The notes beneath the pieces are model-generated. The model was not told where the DNA came from and made no database searches. It worked only from the letters and a program-made list of their open reading frames with translations. Of a stretch of 64,000 nucleotides of DNA, positions 50,336 through 60,402 are shown piece by piece. Origin of the DNA: an uncultured Dysgonomonas sp. (GTDB lineage Bacteria; Bacteroidota; Bacteroidia; Bacteroidales; Dysgonomonadaceae); NCBI GenBank assembly GCA_900556485.1, contig USOX01000002.1, positions 124,001 through 188,000 on the forward strand. Direction: 5' to 3'. Position 1 is the stretch's first letter. The number at the start of each line of letters is the position of its first letter. The position numbers were made by a program, and so were the translations under genes.

Positions 50336-53300
50336 TTAAAATTTAAGGTTTACACCAAAGTTAAACATACGCATAGTAGGGTATCCCAAACCATTCTCGT
50401 CTTGTTGTTCAGGATCTACACCCCTAACATTTGTCAAAGCAAACAGGTTGGTACCTGATACATACAGGCGTAAACTTGATATATTCAATTTTTCTAAATA
50501 GTTTCTAGGTATAGTATATCCTAACTCCAAATTACGAAGTTTCATATAAGTTACATTCTGTTTCCAGAAGTCACTGTTCCAATAGTTACTATGGCTACCC
50601 ATATCTAAGCGTACCATTGGATATTTTCCGGAAATCTCCTTACTGTTTGCATCCCATGGATCTTCCAGATGCCAACTATCATTGAATAAGAACTTAGGAT
50701 TATTTCCGTTATTCTGGAATGGAATCTGTTGTTCCCATCTTTGATAATATGTCTGGAACGCCGATCCCGAGAAGTCAAATGCCAGATCAATTCCTTTCCA
50801 TGCAAAAGCAAAGTTCAAACCAAAGTTCAAAACAGGTGTTGCATCCTGACGGAATCCAATAGGCCGTTCATCCATACCATTTATCACGCCATCACCATTT
50901 AAGTCTTTATACTTAATGTCTCCGGGACGTAGAGTTGTATTACCCTTACGGTCATTATCAATTGGGTAATTTGCAATTTCTTCCCAACTCTGGAACTGGC
51001 CATCTGACTGCAATCCCCAGTTAATGTAACCAAAACGCTTATCTATACTATTGCGATATACGTCCCATGAGTTACTTCTAAGGTGTCCGTCATATTGGAA
51101 CCAGTCATAAAAACGTGCATATGTTGCATTACCACCAATACTATAATGAAGGTCATTAATTTTATCAGTCCACTTAATAGCACCATCCACACCGCGGTGT
51201 ACATCCGAATTCAAGTTTTCTTTAGGCAAATCAAAACCTACTTCTTTTGCTATCAACACATCATAACGAGAAGCTGGTAAGCCTGTACGTTTACGGTTAA
51301 AATAGTCAAATTGTGCAACCAAGCGATTATTCAGGAATGATGCATCGAAACCAACATCAAAAAACTTAGCCTTGATCCAAGAGATATTCTCTACTGCAGG
51401 TTTACGCATCTTTGTTCCGAGAATATACTCACCATCCATCACAGATCCGCCTTCGTTATATGTATAACCTCCCATATAATCAAATGCTTTATAGTTATCT
51501 CCTAGATCGTCATCTCCGGCTAAACCATACGATATACGAAACTTAAGATCGCTAAATATATTAGGCAACTTGCTTTCCTGCCAGAAATTTTCTTCCGAAA
51601 TTCTCCATCCTAGTGATGCAGATGGGAAGAATCCCCAACGATCATTTTTAGGAAATTTCCAAGAACCGTCATAACGTCCGGATGCTTCTAACAAGTACTT
51701 ATTTTCATAATCATAGTTTACACGGCCAACCCATCCAACACGAGTTTCTGTTCTATTACCATAATCTTCATTCCTGTTCATATCAGGATAATAAATTTGC
51801 TTTATTTCATCGGAATATGGCTGAGAAAAAAGTTTCGTTTCAGGATTGCGACGGCGAATCGTTTCCCAACCCGCAACTGCGTTAACTGAGTGTCCTCCAA
51901 ATTTCCCCTCATAGTTCAACTGAATATTTGTAGATATTTCTTCCACATGTGCTGTTACTCTTTCACGGTAAGGATTATCTGCTGTATAGTCTACCGGATA
52001 AGTATCTGTTGCTTTATCATACCTATATAAACTATAGATATATTCTTGTATATCGTCTACCCTGTTAGCAAAATAATAGCTACCAAGTCCTTTAGCCTTT
52101 AAGCCTTTAACTATCTCATATTCGACATTACCTTGTAACTGAATTACACGCCAGTCTTCTTTTCTGTAACCCGAATCACCATAGTTTAATACAGCAAAGT
52201 TTGTTTGAGTATCGTCTCCGGCTTTTTGAGGATAATTAGGGTTATCATTTGCATATGGTCTCATGGTTGGTAAATTTCTTAACACTGCAAAACGCGGCAA
52301 CCATAAATCATCGCCTCCAGGAACACCCGGATTTCTCCGACTCTCGATACGCCCATTAAGTGTAGCACCAATTTTTAGTCGTTCATTGATTTGAGTATCA
52401 ATGTTCATTTGAGCATTTGTACGTTTAAAGCCCCCATAGCTCTTAATTGTAGCCGCTTGATCTAAGTGACCTAGCGATACATAGTATGAAGTTTTATCCG
52501 ACCCTCCCGACACGTTCACATTAACATAATACTGAGGTGCAGAATTCCAAATATAATCATACCAATCGAAGCCTTGATAACCAACCTCTTTTCCTTCCAT
52601 GAATTTATCATACTCTTCTTTCGAATACCTACGTTGATAGTCTGATTTTTCTAACAATTTTAAGGTTTCTGCCTGAGCATAATTTCTTACATATGATTTA
52701 GAATCCGCAGGATCTGCAAATTTGAAATTATCTTGCCATCCATAATATGCATTCAGAGATACAGTATTCTTTGTATTGGTCTTACCTCTTTTAGTAGTAA
52801 CAACAACGACTCCATTTGCGGCCCGCACACCATAGATAGAAGCAGAAGCATCTTTCAATACAGTTATATTCTCAATATCATTAAAGTCAAGGTTATTAAA
52901 CTGTTCTCCATCCGATTGCACACCATCAATAACATACAAAGGGTTACCCATATTACGAATACTAATCTGAGTACCGGAACCCGGACGTCCGTCAGTCTGA
53001 CGTGTATTTACTCCGGCAATCTTTCCTGTCAGGGCACTCGATACTGTTGAAGCCGAAGACCGGGAAATATCTTCTGCTCCAAGAGTAGTAATAGCACCTG
53101 TTAGTGTAGCTTTCTTTTGAGAAAGACCGAAACCTGTTACAACAACCTCATCTAAAATGTGTTGATCTTCTTTCAGTTCCACTCTAACGTTATCGCTTCC
53201 ACTTACTGTTACGGATTGAGTTATATACCCCACAAACGACACCTCCAATACTGATCCCTGAGCTATACTTAATGTAAACTCACCACTAACATCAGTCATT

Positions 53301-53548
53301 GTAGCATTCATGGTACCCTTTTCCTTTACAGTTGCTCCAATAACTGGTTCGCCGGTATTATCTACCACCAAACCTTTTATTGTTCTCTTTTGCTGCTGAA
53401 CTTCATTTGCGGACAAAACCGAATTAGAAGCATTTACTTCGTTATAGCTGGCACTATACAAAGTTGGCAGTAAAGAAAAAGCAACCGCACATAGTGGAAT
53501 TCTCCATCTCCTACTACTAAAATTAAATACTTGCTTTTTTTTAAACAT
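50336..53548 (-). CDS. SusC/RagA family TonB-linked outer-membrane protein
   Basis: A 1070-residue TonB-dependent transporter. The start is ATG 53548; the codon at 53554 is TTG. A signal peptide is followed by a carboxypeptidase-like domain (GLVVDNTGEPVIGATVKEKG), a TonB-box/plug region (LDEVVVTGFGLSQKKATLTG) and the SusC plug signature GNPLYVIDGVQ. The 22-strand barrel ends in MRMFNFGVNLKF. No STN domain, so no sign of an associated anti-sigma system. It is the first gene of the susC-susD-DUF3823 operon and has a long upstream leader with a dinucleotide tract. Confidence 0.96.
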   Translation of the reverse strand: MFKKKQVFNFSSRRWRIPLCAVAFSLLPTLYSASYNEVNASNSVLSANEVQQQKRTIKGLVVDNTGEPVIGATVKEKGTMNATMTDVSGEFTLSIAQGSVLEVSFVGYITQSVTVSGSDNVRVELKEDQHILDEVVVTGFGLSQKKATLTGAITTLGAEDISRSSASTVSSALTGKIAGVNTRQTDGRPGSGTQISIRNMGNPLYVIDGVQSDGEQFNNLDFNDIENITVLKDASASIYGVRAANGVVVVTTKRGKTNTKNTVSLNAYYGWQDNFKFADPADSKSYVRNYAQAETLKLLEKSDYQRRYSKEEYDKFMEGKEVGYQGFDWYDYIWNSAPQYYVNVNVSGGSDKTSYYVSLGHLDQAATIKSYGGFKRTNAQMNIDTQINERLKIGATLNGRIESRRNPGVPGGDDLWLPRFAVLRNLPTMRPYANDNPNYPQKAGDDTQTNFAVLNYGDSGYRKEDWRVIQLQGNVEYEIVKGLKAKGLGSYYFANRVDDIQEYIYSLYRYDKATDTYPVDYTADNPYRERVTAHVEEISTNIQLNYEGKFGGHSVNAVAGWETIRRRNPETKLFSQPYSDEIKQIYYPDMNRNEDYGNRTETRVGWVGRVNYDYENKYLLEASGRYDGSWKFPKNDRWGFFPSASLGWRISEENFWQESKLPNIFSDLKFRISYGLAGDDDLGDNYKAFDYMGGYTYNEGGSVMDGEYILGTKMRKPAVENISWIKAKFFDVGFDASFLNNRLVAQFDYFNRKRTGLPASRYDVLIAKEVGFDLPKENLNSDVHRGVDGAIKWTDKINDLHYSIGGNATYARFYDWFQYDGHLRSNSWDVYRNSIDKRFGYINWGLQSDGQFQSWEEIANYPIDNDRKGNTTLRPGDIKYKDLNGDGVINGMDERPIGFRQDATPVLNFGLNFAFAWKGIDLAFDFSGSAFQTYYQRWEQQIPFQNNGNNPKFLFNDSWHLEDPWDANSKEISGKYPMVRLDMGSHSNYWNSDFWKQNVTYMKLRNLELGYTIPRNYLEKLNISSLRLYVSGTNLFALTNVRGVDPEQQDENGLGYPTMRMFNFGVNLKF

Positions 53549-53805
53549 AGCCAATTAAATTTAAAATTAAATTACTCGTGATAATTTCTCACAAAACAAT
53601 TTGTGTATCTATGGATACAATACAATGATGTTTTTTCTGATATTCTATACTTTAAAAGATTTATTAGTTTGGAAATAAATATGATTCTCTACAGTTTTTC
53701 AGGTATAACACAACGACAAAAGAAGGCACCCTTGTATCAGAATTGACACAAGAACACCTTCAATATAACTTTATTTAGTATATTTGAAGTTTTTCTTTTT
53801 TTACT

Positions 53806-53848
<43 letters not shown>

Positions 53849-53867
53849 ATAAAATAGGCATAACATC

Positions 53868-53875
53868 CAAATATA
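53868..53875 (-). promoter_or_regulatory. Candidate -7 box for the susC operon
   Basis: The minus strand reads TATATTTG. It lies 320 nt upstream of ATG 53548, so the TC tract would fall in the early leader. No -33 TTG found at normal spacing. Confidence 0.35.
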
Positions 53876-54348
53876 ATTGGTTAATTATATGAGCATTACT
53901 TATTTTATTATAAAAAGAAAAGATGTACATTTTTTTGTATGATTTTGTATTTAAATATGATATTAGATCAGAACATTTACAGTCCTTCCTTAGTCAGTTA
54001 CAAATGTATGTTTTTGGAAAATTTAACTTAACCAATATCTGGTCAAAAAATGAAAAAATCTGAGCAAAAAGAATAAAAAATAGCATTCTGAGCCAAATTC
54101 ATGTTATAGGCTTTTTGATCTTCCATAAAAAATCTGCGAACAAGATACAGTGCTACAAATCCTCAAAAAGATACAATTTACTATGTCGTAAATTAATACA
54201 ATATTGTCATTTTTATATACAGACAACTCATCCTTTTAATAATTTAATTTTATTATCATATAATAATAAATTTTATTTACTTTAAACCAAATATAAAACT
54301 CGGAAAAATAGTTTCTTTGCATACTCTTATCAATAAAACAAAACAACT

Positions 54349-54921
54349 ATGATAGACAAACTTATAGAATGGGATAGATCTTTATTTCTATTTTTGAATA
54401 GTAAGCATTTTGATTGGCTAGATCCCTTCATGCTTTTCTTCAGCTCTTATGGTTGCTGGATTCTTGCTTCCCTCATAATGCTCACCTTTATATATATCAA
54501 GCAGAAAAGATTTAGAAACTTATCTTCATTATTCTTTATAATTTCGATAGGGGCAAGTGCTTTATTCACCAATATTATAAAAATCATCATTGCTCGTCCA
54601 CGCCCGATACACAATAGCGAATGGGAAAATATGATTCATGCAATAGAGGAATATGAGAAAAGTTATAGTTTCTTCTCCTCACATTCTGCAACAACTTTTA
54701 CAATGGCTGTTTTCTTCCTCTTATTTTTCAGACAAAATAAATTATATGGCATTGTTGCTATTTTGTGGGCCACAATAGTAGCATATAGCAGAATATACTT
54801 AGCAAAACACTTTCCTCTAGATGTATTTTGCGGTATTCTGTTTGGTACTTTTATCGCAATAGTGGGTTATCGTATATTAATACATATCGAAAAGAAGAAA
54901 GAGAACGCTCTACTCTCTTAG
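54349..54921 (+). CDS. PAP2-family membrane phosphatase
   Basis: A 190-residue integral membrane acid phosphatase, probably with five or six helices. The three PAP2 motifs are in order: KIIIARPRP (KxxxxxxRP), FFSSHSATTFTM (PSGH-like, with SSHS) and SRIYLAKHFPLDVFCG (SRxxxxxHxxxD). Members dephosphorylate undecaprenyl pyrophosphate, phosphatidic acid or lipid A; the substrate here is not known. It overlaps the convergent SDR gene by 4 nt. Confidence 0.92.
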   Translation: MIDKLIEWDRSLFLFLNSKHFDWLDPFMLFFSSYGCWILASLIMLTFIYIKQKRFRNLSSLFFIISIGASALFTNIIKIIIARPRPIHNSEWENMIHAIEEYEKSYSFFSSHSATTFTMAVFFLLFFRQNKLYGIVAILWATIVAYSRIYLAKHFPLDVFCGILFGTFIAIVGYRILIHIEKKKENALLS

Positions 54922-55691
54922 TTCTTCAGCAAGTCTTTCACTTTTTTCTTTTCTAAAAAAGAATATATTTTCAGCATGAAAGGGAAAGCCCGACCAATAG
55001 GATAAAACATACGAAATAAGAATGAAGGATATATATTTTTCTTTCCATTCTCTATTCCTTCGATAATTTTACGAGCTACAGTCTTCGTCCTTTGCGAAGG
55101 AAATGGTAAAGGAGTATTCTCTTGACCCGTTGCCTTGTCAAAGAAACTCGTTCGGGTTGCTACCGGATACACAACTGTAAGTTGCAAATTATCCCTTTTC
55201 TCATACCTATAAGTCTGCATAAAATGATGCAACGCCGCCTTTGTAGAACAATAGAGAGAATATGCTGGTAAAGAGACCAGTCCTGCACCGGAGATTGTAC
55301 AGGCAAAAGCAACCTTATTACTACCACTATTCTCTATTAGCTTCTCTAAAGAATAGATAGGAGAAAATACATTCAAATCATAAATAGATTCTATATGTTG
55401 CCAGTCTGGCTTTTCTAATCTTTCAATATAAGCGAATCCTGCATTCGCTATAAATAAATCGACAGTTCCAAGCTGTTCTTTTGCATATAGAAAGACCTTA
55501 TCAACGCCTTCTTTTACACTAATATCAGCTGCATAAGGGAAAACGCTGTTATCTATAGGGGTAATATTTTCTATATGTCGTGCTACTGCAATAATTTTTG
55601 CATCCTTATATGTAGATAAGATTTGTAGTAGCTCCTCACCGATTCCTGATGATGCCCCTGTCAGAATAATATTCTTTCCATTCAGATCCAT
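54918..55691 (-). CDS. SDR-family oxidoreductase
   Basis: A 257-residue classical short-chain dehydrogenase: GASSGIGEELLQILS for cofactor binding, IANAGFAYIE, Ser in ACTISGAGLVSLP and YCSTK as the catalytic Tyr/Lys. The C-terminal stretch (FLFRMFYPIGRAFPFMLKIY) is hydrophobic and may touch the membrane. It is the last gene of the leuS-yitT-DUF3667-SDR run, 1 nt after DUF3667. The substrate is unknown; lipid modification is one possibility, given the membrane-associated tail. Confidence 0.85.
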   Translation of the reverse strand: MDLNGKNIILTGASSGIGEELLQILSTYKDAKIIAVARHIENITPIDNSVFPYAADISVKEGVDKVFLYAKEQLGTVDLFIANAGFAYIERLEKPDWQHIESIYDLNVFSPIYSLEKLIENSGSNKVAFACTISGAGLVSLPAYSLYCSTKAALHHFMQTYRYEKRDNLQLTVVYPVATRTSFFDKATGQENTPLPFPSQRTKTVARKIIEGIENGKKNIYPSFLFRMFYPIGRAFPFMLKIYSFLEKKKVKDLLKN

Positions 55692-55692
55692 T

Positions 55693-56472
55693 CTAATTAA
55701 TGATATTCATTTTGACAAAAAAGATCAGAAAGACTACAATAAATAAGGTAATCGACAAAAACAAAAAAGAAAACAAAATACTAAATGCAGCTTTTACCCC
55801 TGCTTTCATCTTTGAATCACCTCCAAACAACTGAATAAATACCCAAATAAAATATCCATAAGAAATAGTAGAACTCAGCAGATGTACCCACGAAGACCTT
55901 ATATAGTAATATACAAAGAAGAAAAACAGCAGAACAAAAATCTGCATGCCTACTATATAGGAATTAACTACCAGATGTTCCCAATAATTATACCCATTTC
56001 TTCTGAAAAAGATATAGGAAGCCAGAGCTGCAAATGGTACCAATGCCAACATTACAAAAGAATAATTATCATAAACCAGCTTGATAGTTGTTCCATAATA
56101 TTCTAAGAATTTTACAGAATTACCCTGCTCAGACATTGACAAAACTTCATTCTCCGGATATAAGTTAAAGAAGTGGGCAATAAAGCCATAAACAGCTCCC
56201 AGTATAAGTACAAAAGCAAAAGGTTTAAAGAAGCTTGACCTGTTACCAGCTATATAATTCCTCAATGCAATCCCAGGCCTTAAAAGCAACTCCTTAATTG
56301 TATACAGAATTCCCTTATCTACATGGAAAATACTATGCTGTATTTCATGTAACAAATAATGAAGATCAATCCGTTTTACGACAACTGGTTGTCCACAATT
56401 ACTACAAAATTTACCGTCGACCTGAGACTTGCAATTTGCACAAGTAGAGGCCGACGGCAATAAATCTTCCAT
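55693..56472 (-). CDS. DUF3667 membrane protein with N-terminal zinc ribbon
   Basis: A 259-residue protein. CANCKSQVDGKFCSNCGQPV (residues 11-30) is a zinc ribbon with two CxxC pairs. The DUF3667 signature follows: LLHEIQHSIFHVDKGILYTI and LLLRPGIALRNYIAGNRSSF. About five hydrophobic segments follow. Function unknown; the family is common in Bacteroidetes. It lies between yitT (19 nt) and the SDR (1 nt). Confidence 0.88.
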   Translation of the reverse strand: MEDLLPSASTCANCKSQVDGKFCSNCGQPVVVKRIDLHYLLHEIQHSIFHVDKGILYTIKELLLRPGIALRNYIAGNRSSFFKPFAFVLILGAVYGFIAHFFNLYPENEVLSMSEQGNSVKFLEYYGTTIKLVYDNYSFVMLALVPFAALASYIFFRRNGYNYWEHLVVNSYIVGMQIFVLLFFFFVYYYIRSSWVHLLSSTISYGYFIWVFIQLFGGDSKMKAGVKAAFSILFSFLFLSITLFIVVFLIFFVKMNIIN

Positions 56473-56491
56473 ATATTATGATTATTTATAA

Positions 56492-57358
56492 TCAGGCTTT
56501 AATATGATCAAAACCTTCTCCATAAACACCTCGGACAGTACTTTGCGAAATAAATGCTTTTTCGTCTATACTCTTTATAAGACGAAACATTTCTATTGCT
56601 TCCGTTCTTTTTGCTAACACAACAATCACCTTGGTCGGCTTCTTTGAATACCAGCCTGTTCCATCCAAAACAGTACATCCCCGACGCAATTCACGATTGA
56701 TAGCATCAGCAATAATATCATATTTTTCTGAAAATATAAGTACCTGAATGGATTGACGAAGACCATTAATAATCATGTCGATGCAATATGTCATTACTCC
56801 CATAACGATTAATGCATAAACTATTTTTTGATAATCGTGGAATAACAAATAAGAGCAAGATATAATCACAAAATCGCAAAGAAGCATCCCTCTACCAAAA
56901 GCAATATTCTTATACTTATTGATAACTGCAATTATAATATCTGTACCTCCGGTACTGCCATTTGCACTAAAGACCAAGCCTATGCCTGTTCCACACATTA
57001 TCCCTCCTATAACGCCAGAGAACAATGGCTCATCCTTTACAATAGGTCCCGTTATTAAAGCCTGACACAACGTAAGCAGGCCGGTCAACATAACAACTCC
57101 GAAGATTGTCTTAACCAAAAACTTCACCCCTAATAGTTTCAAGGCAACCCCTAACAAAGCCATATTAGTCAGAAAATAAGTGTATTGGAGAGGTATGTTT
57201 GTAGCATACTCAATCAAAAGGGCGATACCGGTAAGCCCCCCTGTTACAATACCTCCGGGTTTTATGAAACCAATCAGACCTATTGCATATATGGCAAGAC
57301 CGACTGTTATTAAAGCATAGTCTTTCCAATAAAATTCTTTTAAATATCTCTTTGGCAT
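56492..57358 (-). CDS. YitT family membrane protein (DUF161/DUF2179)
   Basis: A 288-residue protein with five or six helices and a soluble C-terminal DUF2179 domain. Hallmarks are IGFIKPGGIVTGGLTGIALL, TGIGLVFSANGSTGGTDIII, and the C-terminal DGTGWYSKKPTKVIVVLAKR and AFISQSTVRGVYGEGF. YitT proteins are widespread and of unknown function; transport has been suggested. It lies 7 nt after leuS. Confidence 0.92.
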   Translation of the reverse strand: MPKRYLKEFYWKDYALITVGLAIYAIGLIGFIKPGGIVTGGLTGIALLIEYATNIPLQYTYFLTNMALLGVALKLLGVKFLVKTIFGVVMLTGLLTLCQALITGPIVKDEPLFSGVIGGIMCGTGIGLVFSANGSTGGTDIIIAVINKYKNIAFGRGMLLCDFVIISCSYLLFHDYQKIVYALIVMGVMTYCIDMIINGLRQSIQVLIFSEKYDIIADAINRELRRGCTVLDGTGWYSKKPTKVIVVLAKRTEAIEMFRLIKSIDEKAFISQSTVRGVYGEGFDHIKA

Positions 57359-57365
57359 ATACTAA

Positions 57366-60167
57366 TTATAAAACTACATTAATCATCTTTTTAGGCACAA
57401 ATATTACTTTCTTAGGAGTCTTTCCATCCATCCATTTCTTTGCCAAGTCATGATTTAGTACAGTCTGTTCAACTTCAGACTGAGCTACATCAGCAGGAAA
57501 TTCCAATTCGAATCTTACTTTTCCATTAAAAGCAACCCCATATTTGAATGAATCTTCAACCAAATATTCCTCTTTCAATTCCGGCCATACAGCATCACAA
57601 ACAGAAGTTTCATTTCCTAATGCATGCCATAATTCTTCTGCGACAAATGGAGCAAATGGAGCTATAGTGATCAACAACTCTTGCAATACAGCTCTTTTTG
57701 TGCACTTTGCAGAAGTCAATTCATTCACACAAATCATAAAGGCAGCTACAGAAGTATTAAAAGAAAATACTTCTATATCTCCCGAAACTTTCTTAATCAA
57801 CTTATGCAGAGACTTCAACTCTTCTTTCGTAGGCTCTTCATCTGTTACTGCAAACTCTTCTCCTTTGTAGAATAGGTTCCACATTTTACGCAAGAAGCGG
57901 TGTACACCATCTATTCCATTCATATCCCAAGGCTTAGATTGCTCTAATGGCCCTAAGAACATTTCATAAAGGCGTAGAGTATCAGCACCATATTTATTCG
58001 CTACATCATCCGGATTTACTACATTATGGTATCTTTTCCCCATCTTTTCTATAGTCCAGCCACAAATGTATTTTCCATCCTCTAGGATAAACTCAGCAGT
58101 CTCATACTCTGGTCTCCAAGCCCTGAAAGCATCAATATCTAATATATCATTGCTTACAATATTTACATCAACATGAATCTCTGTTGTCTCATACTGATCT
58201 TTCAAATTAACAGAAACGAACTTGTTCGTTCCATTGATACGATAAACAAGACTACTACGCCCCTGTATCATTCCTTGGTTAATCAGCTTTTTAAATGGCT
58301 CATCCTCACAAGAAACGCCTATATCGAATAAGAATTTATTCCAGAAACGGCTATATATCAAGTGACCGGTAGCATGTTCGGTACCACCTATATATAAGTC
58401 TACATTACGCCAGTATTCAACTTTTTCTTTCGATACTAATTCTTCCTTATTATATGGATCCATATACTGCAAATAATAGGCAGAAGACCCTGCAAATCCA
58501 GGCATAGTATTTAGTTCCAAAGGAAATATTGTTTTATGATCTACTTTATCCGTATCTACAACGACCTCGTTTACTGTATCCCATGCCCATTTTGTTGCAC
58601 GCCCTAATGGAGGTTCACCTGATTCTGTTGGTAAATATTTATCTACTTCCGGAAGTTCCAATGGCAATTTATCGAATGGCAACATATACGGAAGATCATC
58701 CTTATAATATACAGGGAATGGCTCACCCCAATAACGTTGACGAGAAAAAATCGCATCACGCAAACGATAATTTACTTTTATACGTCCAAGGTTATTCTCT
58801 TTTATATACTGACGAGCTTTTTCAATAGCATCTTTAACTTCCAGTCCATTCAAGAAACCAGAATTGATCATGATACCTTCTTTAGCATCAAAACTTTCTT
58901 CCGACACATCGCATCCTTCAACTAATGGAATAATAGGCAAATTAAAATGTTTTGCAAAAGCATGGTCACGACTATCATGTCCCGGAACTGCCATAATAGC
59001 ACCTGTTCCATATCCGGCAAGCACATAATCTGATACCCAAATTGGAATTTCTTTACCGTTCAACGGATTTATAGCATATGATCCGGTGAATACGCCTGTT
59101 ACTTTTTTGTCAATTAAGCGATCGCGTTCGGTACGACGTTTTGTAGCCTCCAAATAAGCATCAACCTCAGCTTTCTGTTCGGGTTGAGTTACTTTTGCCA
59201 CATATTCACTCTCAGGGGCAAGCACCATAAAAGTTACTCCGAAGATAGTATCAGCACGGGTAGTAAATATTTCGAAGTCTATATCCGAATCTTTTACTTT
59301 AAATTTCATTTCTGCACCCTCGCTACGTCCTATCCAGTTGCGCTGAGTCTCTTTGATAGATTCGCTCCAGTCGATAGTATCCATACCATCAAGCAAACGC
59401 TGTGCATAAGCTGATACACGCAAACTCCACTGACGCATCAATCTTTGTTCGACCGGATAACCTCCGCGCTCCGACAATCCATTGATTACCTCATCGTTTG
59501 CCAGTACAGTACCCAAATCCTGACACCAGTTTACTGTGGTTTCACTACGATAAGCGATCCTATAATTAAGTAATATTTCTTGTTTTTCTTTCTCCGATTT
59601 TGCTTTCCATTCATCAGCTGTGAAATGCAATTCTTCGCTACAGGCAATATTCATCCCCTCTGTTCCTACCTGTTCGAATGCCTGAATCAATTCTTCTATA
59701 GGACGAGCTTGTTGTTCATCATAACAATAGTAGCTATTGAACATTTTGATAAATGCCCATTGTGTCCAGTGATAATAAGCAGGGTCGCAAGTCTGAATTT
59801 CGCGGCTCCAATCAAATGAAAATCCGATTTTATCTAATTGTTCACGATAACGTTTAATATTCTGTTCTGTAGTTATAGCAGGGTGTTGCCCTGTTTGTAT
59901 TGCATATTGTTCGGCTGGAAGCCCATAGGCATCATAGCCCATAGGATGCAATACATTAAATCCCTTCAGCCTTTTATAGCGGGAATAAATATCCGAAGCT
60001 ATATAACCCAGTGGGTGCCCAACATGTAAACCCGCTCCAGATGGGTACGGAAACATATCGAGTACATAATATTTAGGTTTATCCTTATCTTCTGTAACTC
60101 TGTAGATATCCTTATCTATCCAATACTGATGCCAACGCTTTTCTATTTCTTTAAAATTGTATTCCAT
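57366..60167 (-). CDS. leuS: Leucine-tRNA ligase
   Basis: A 933-residue class Ia synthetase that charges tRNA-Leu. The HIGH-type motif is in [20 protein letters not shown]. The CP1 editing domain is complete, with [20 protein letters not shown], and [20 protein letters not shown] holds the conserved editing Asp. The KMSKS position reads KMGKR (58032-58046), so the third and fifth residues differ. It ends [16 protein letters not shown] -7 box (TATCTTTG) is 29 nt upstream. It heads an operon with yitT, DUF3667 and an SDR. Confidence 0.97.
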   Translation of the reverse strand: MEYNFKEIEKRWHQYWIDKDIYRVTEDKDKPKYYVLDMFPYPSGAGLHVGHPLGYIASDIYSRYKRLKGFNVLHPMGYDAYGLPAEQYAIQTGQHPAITTEQNIKRYREQLDKIGFSFDWSREIQTCDPAYYHWTQWAFIKMFNSYYCYDEQQARPIEELIQAFEQVGTEGMNIACSEELHFTADEWKAKSEKEKQEILLNYRIAYRSETTVNWCQDLGTVLANDEVINGLSERGGYPVEQRLMRQWSLRVSAYAQRLLDGMDTIDWSESIKETQRNWIGRSEGAEMKFKVKDSDIDFEIFTTRADTIFGVTFMVLAPESEYVAKVTQPEQKAEVDAYLEATKRRTERDRLIDKKVTGVFTGSYAINPLNGKEIPIWVSDYVLAGYGTGAIMAVPGHDSRDHAFAKHFNLPIIPLVEGCDVSEESFDAKEGIMINSGFLNGLEVKDAIEKARQYIKENNLGRIKVNYRLRDAIFSRQRYWGEPFPVYYKDDLPYMLPFDKLPLELPEVDKYLPTESGEPPLGRATKWAWDTVNEVVVDTDKVDHKTIFPLELNTMPGFAGSSAYYLQYMDPYNKEELVSKEKVEYWRNVDLYIGGTEHATGHLIYSRFWNKFLFDIGVSCEDEPFKKLINQGMIQGRSSLVYRINGTNKFVSVNLKDQYETTEIHVDVNIVSNDILDIDAFRAWRPEYETAEFILEDGKYICGWTIEKMGKRYHNVVNPDDVANKYGADTLRLYEMFLGPLEQSKPWDMNGIDGVHRFLRKMWNLFYKGEEFAVTDEEPTKEELKSLHKLIKKVSGDIEVFSFNTSVAAFMICVNELTSAKCTKRAVLQELLITIAPFAPFVAEELWHALGNETSVCDAVWPELKEEYLVEDSFKYGVAFNGKVRFELEFPADVAQSEVEQTVLNHDLAKKWMDGKTPKKVIFVPKKMINVVL

Positions 60168-60195
60168 GACACTTTTATGTTGCTTTTTACTGGCG

Positions 60196-60203
60196 CAAAG
60201 ATA
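60196..60203 (-). promoter_or_regulatory. Candidate -7 box for leuS
   Basis: The minus strand reads TATCTTTG, 29 nt before the leuS ATG. Confidence 0.45.
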
Positions 60204-60350
60204 GTTATTTCTTTAGATTAAAACATATTAAAAGAATAGCATTCTATTACAGAATAAAAATTTCAGTCTATAACCTCTTTAGAACAAAAGTAAACAAGTT
60301 AAATTTGAAAATATTTCAATTTTGCAACATAGACTTTGCAAAATAGTATA

Positions 60351-60358
60351 TATATTTG
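60351..60358 (+). promoter_or_regulatory. Candidate -7 box for the glutamate synthase gene
   Basis: TATATTTG, 45 nt upstream of the ATG at 60403. TTTGCA (60335-60340) is nearby but too close for a -33 element. Confidence 0.4.
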
Positions 60359-60402
60359 CAAACTAAAGATTACAAAATATCGATTTTACTTTAATATAAT
60401 AT

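Noticed and set aside
47770-53548. Complete polysaccharide utilisation locus.
   Set aside because: No degrading enzyme or sensor gene accompanies SusC/SusD; called only an uptake operon.
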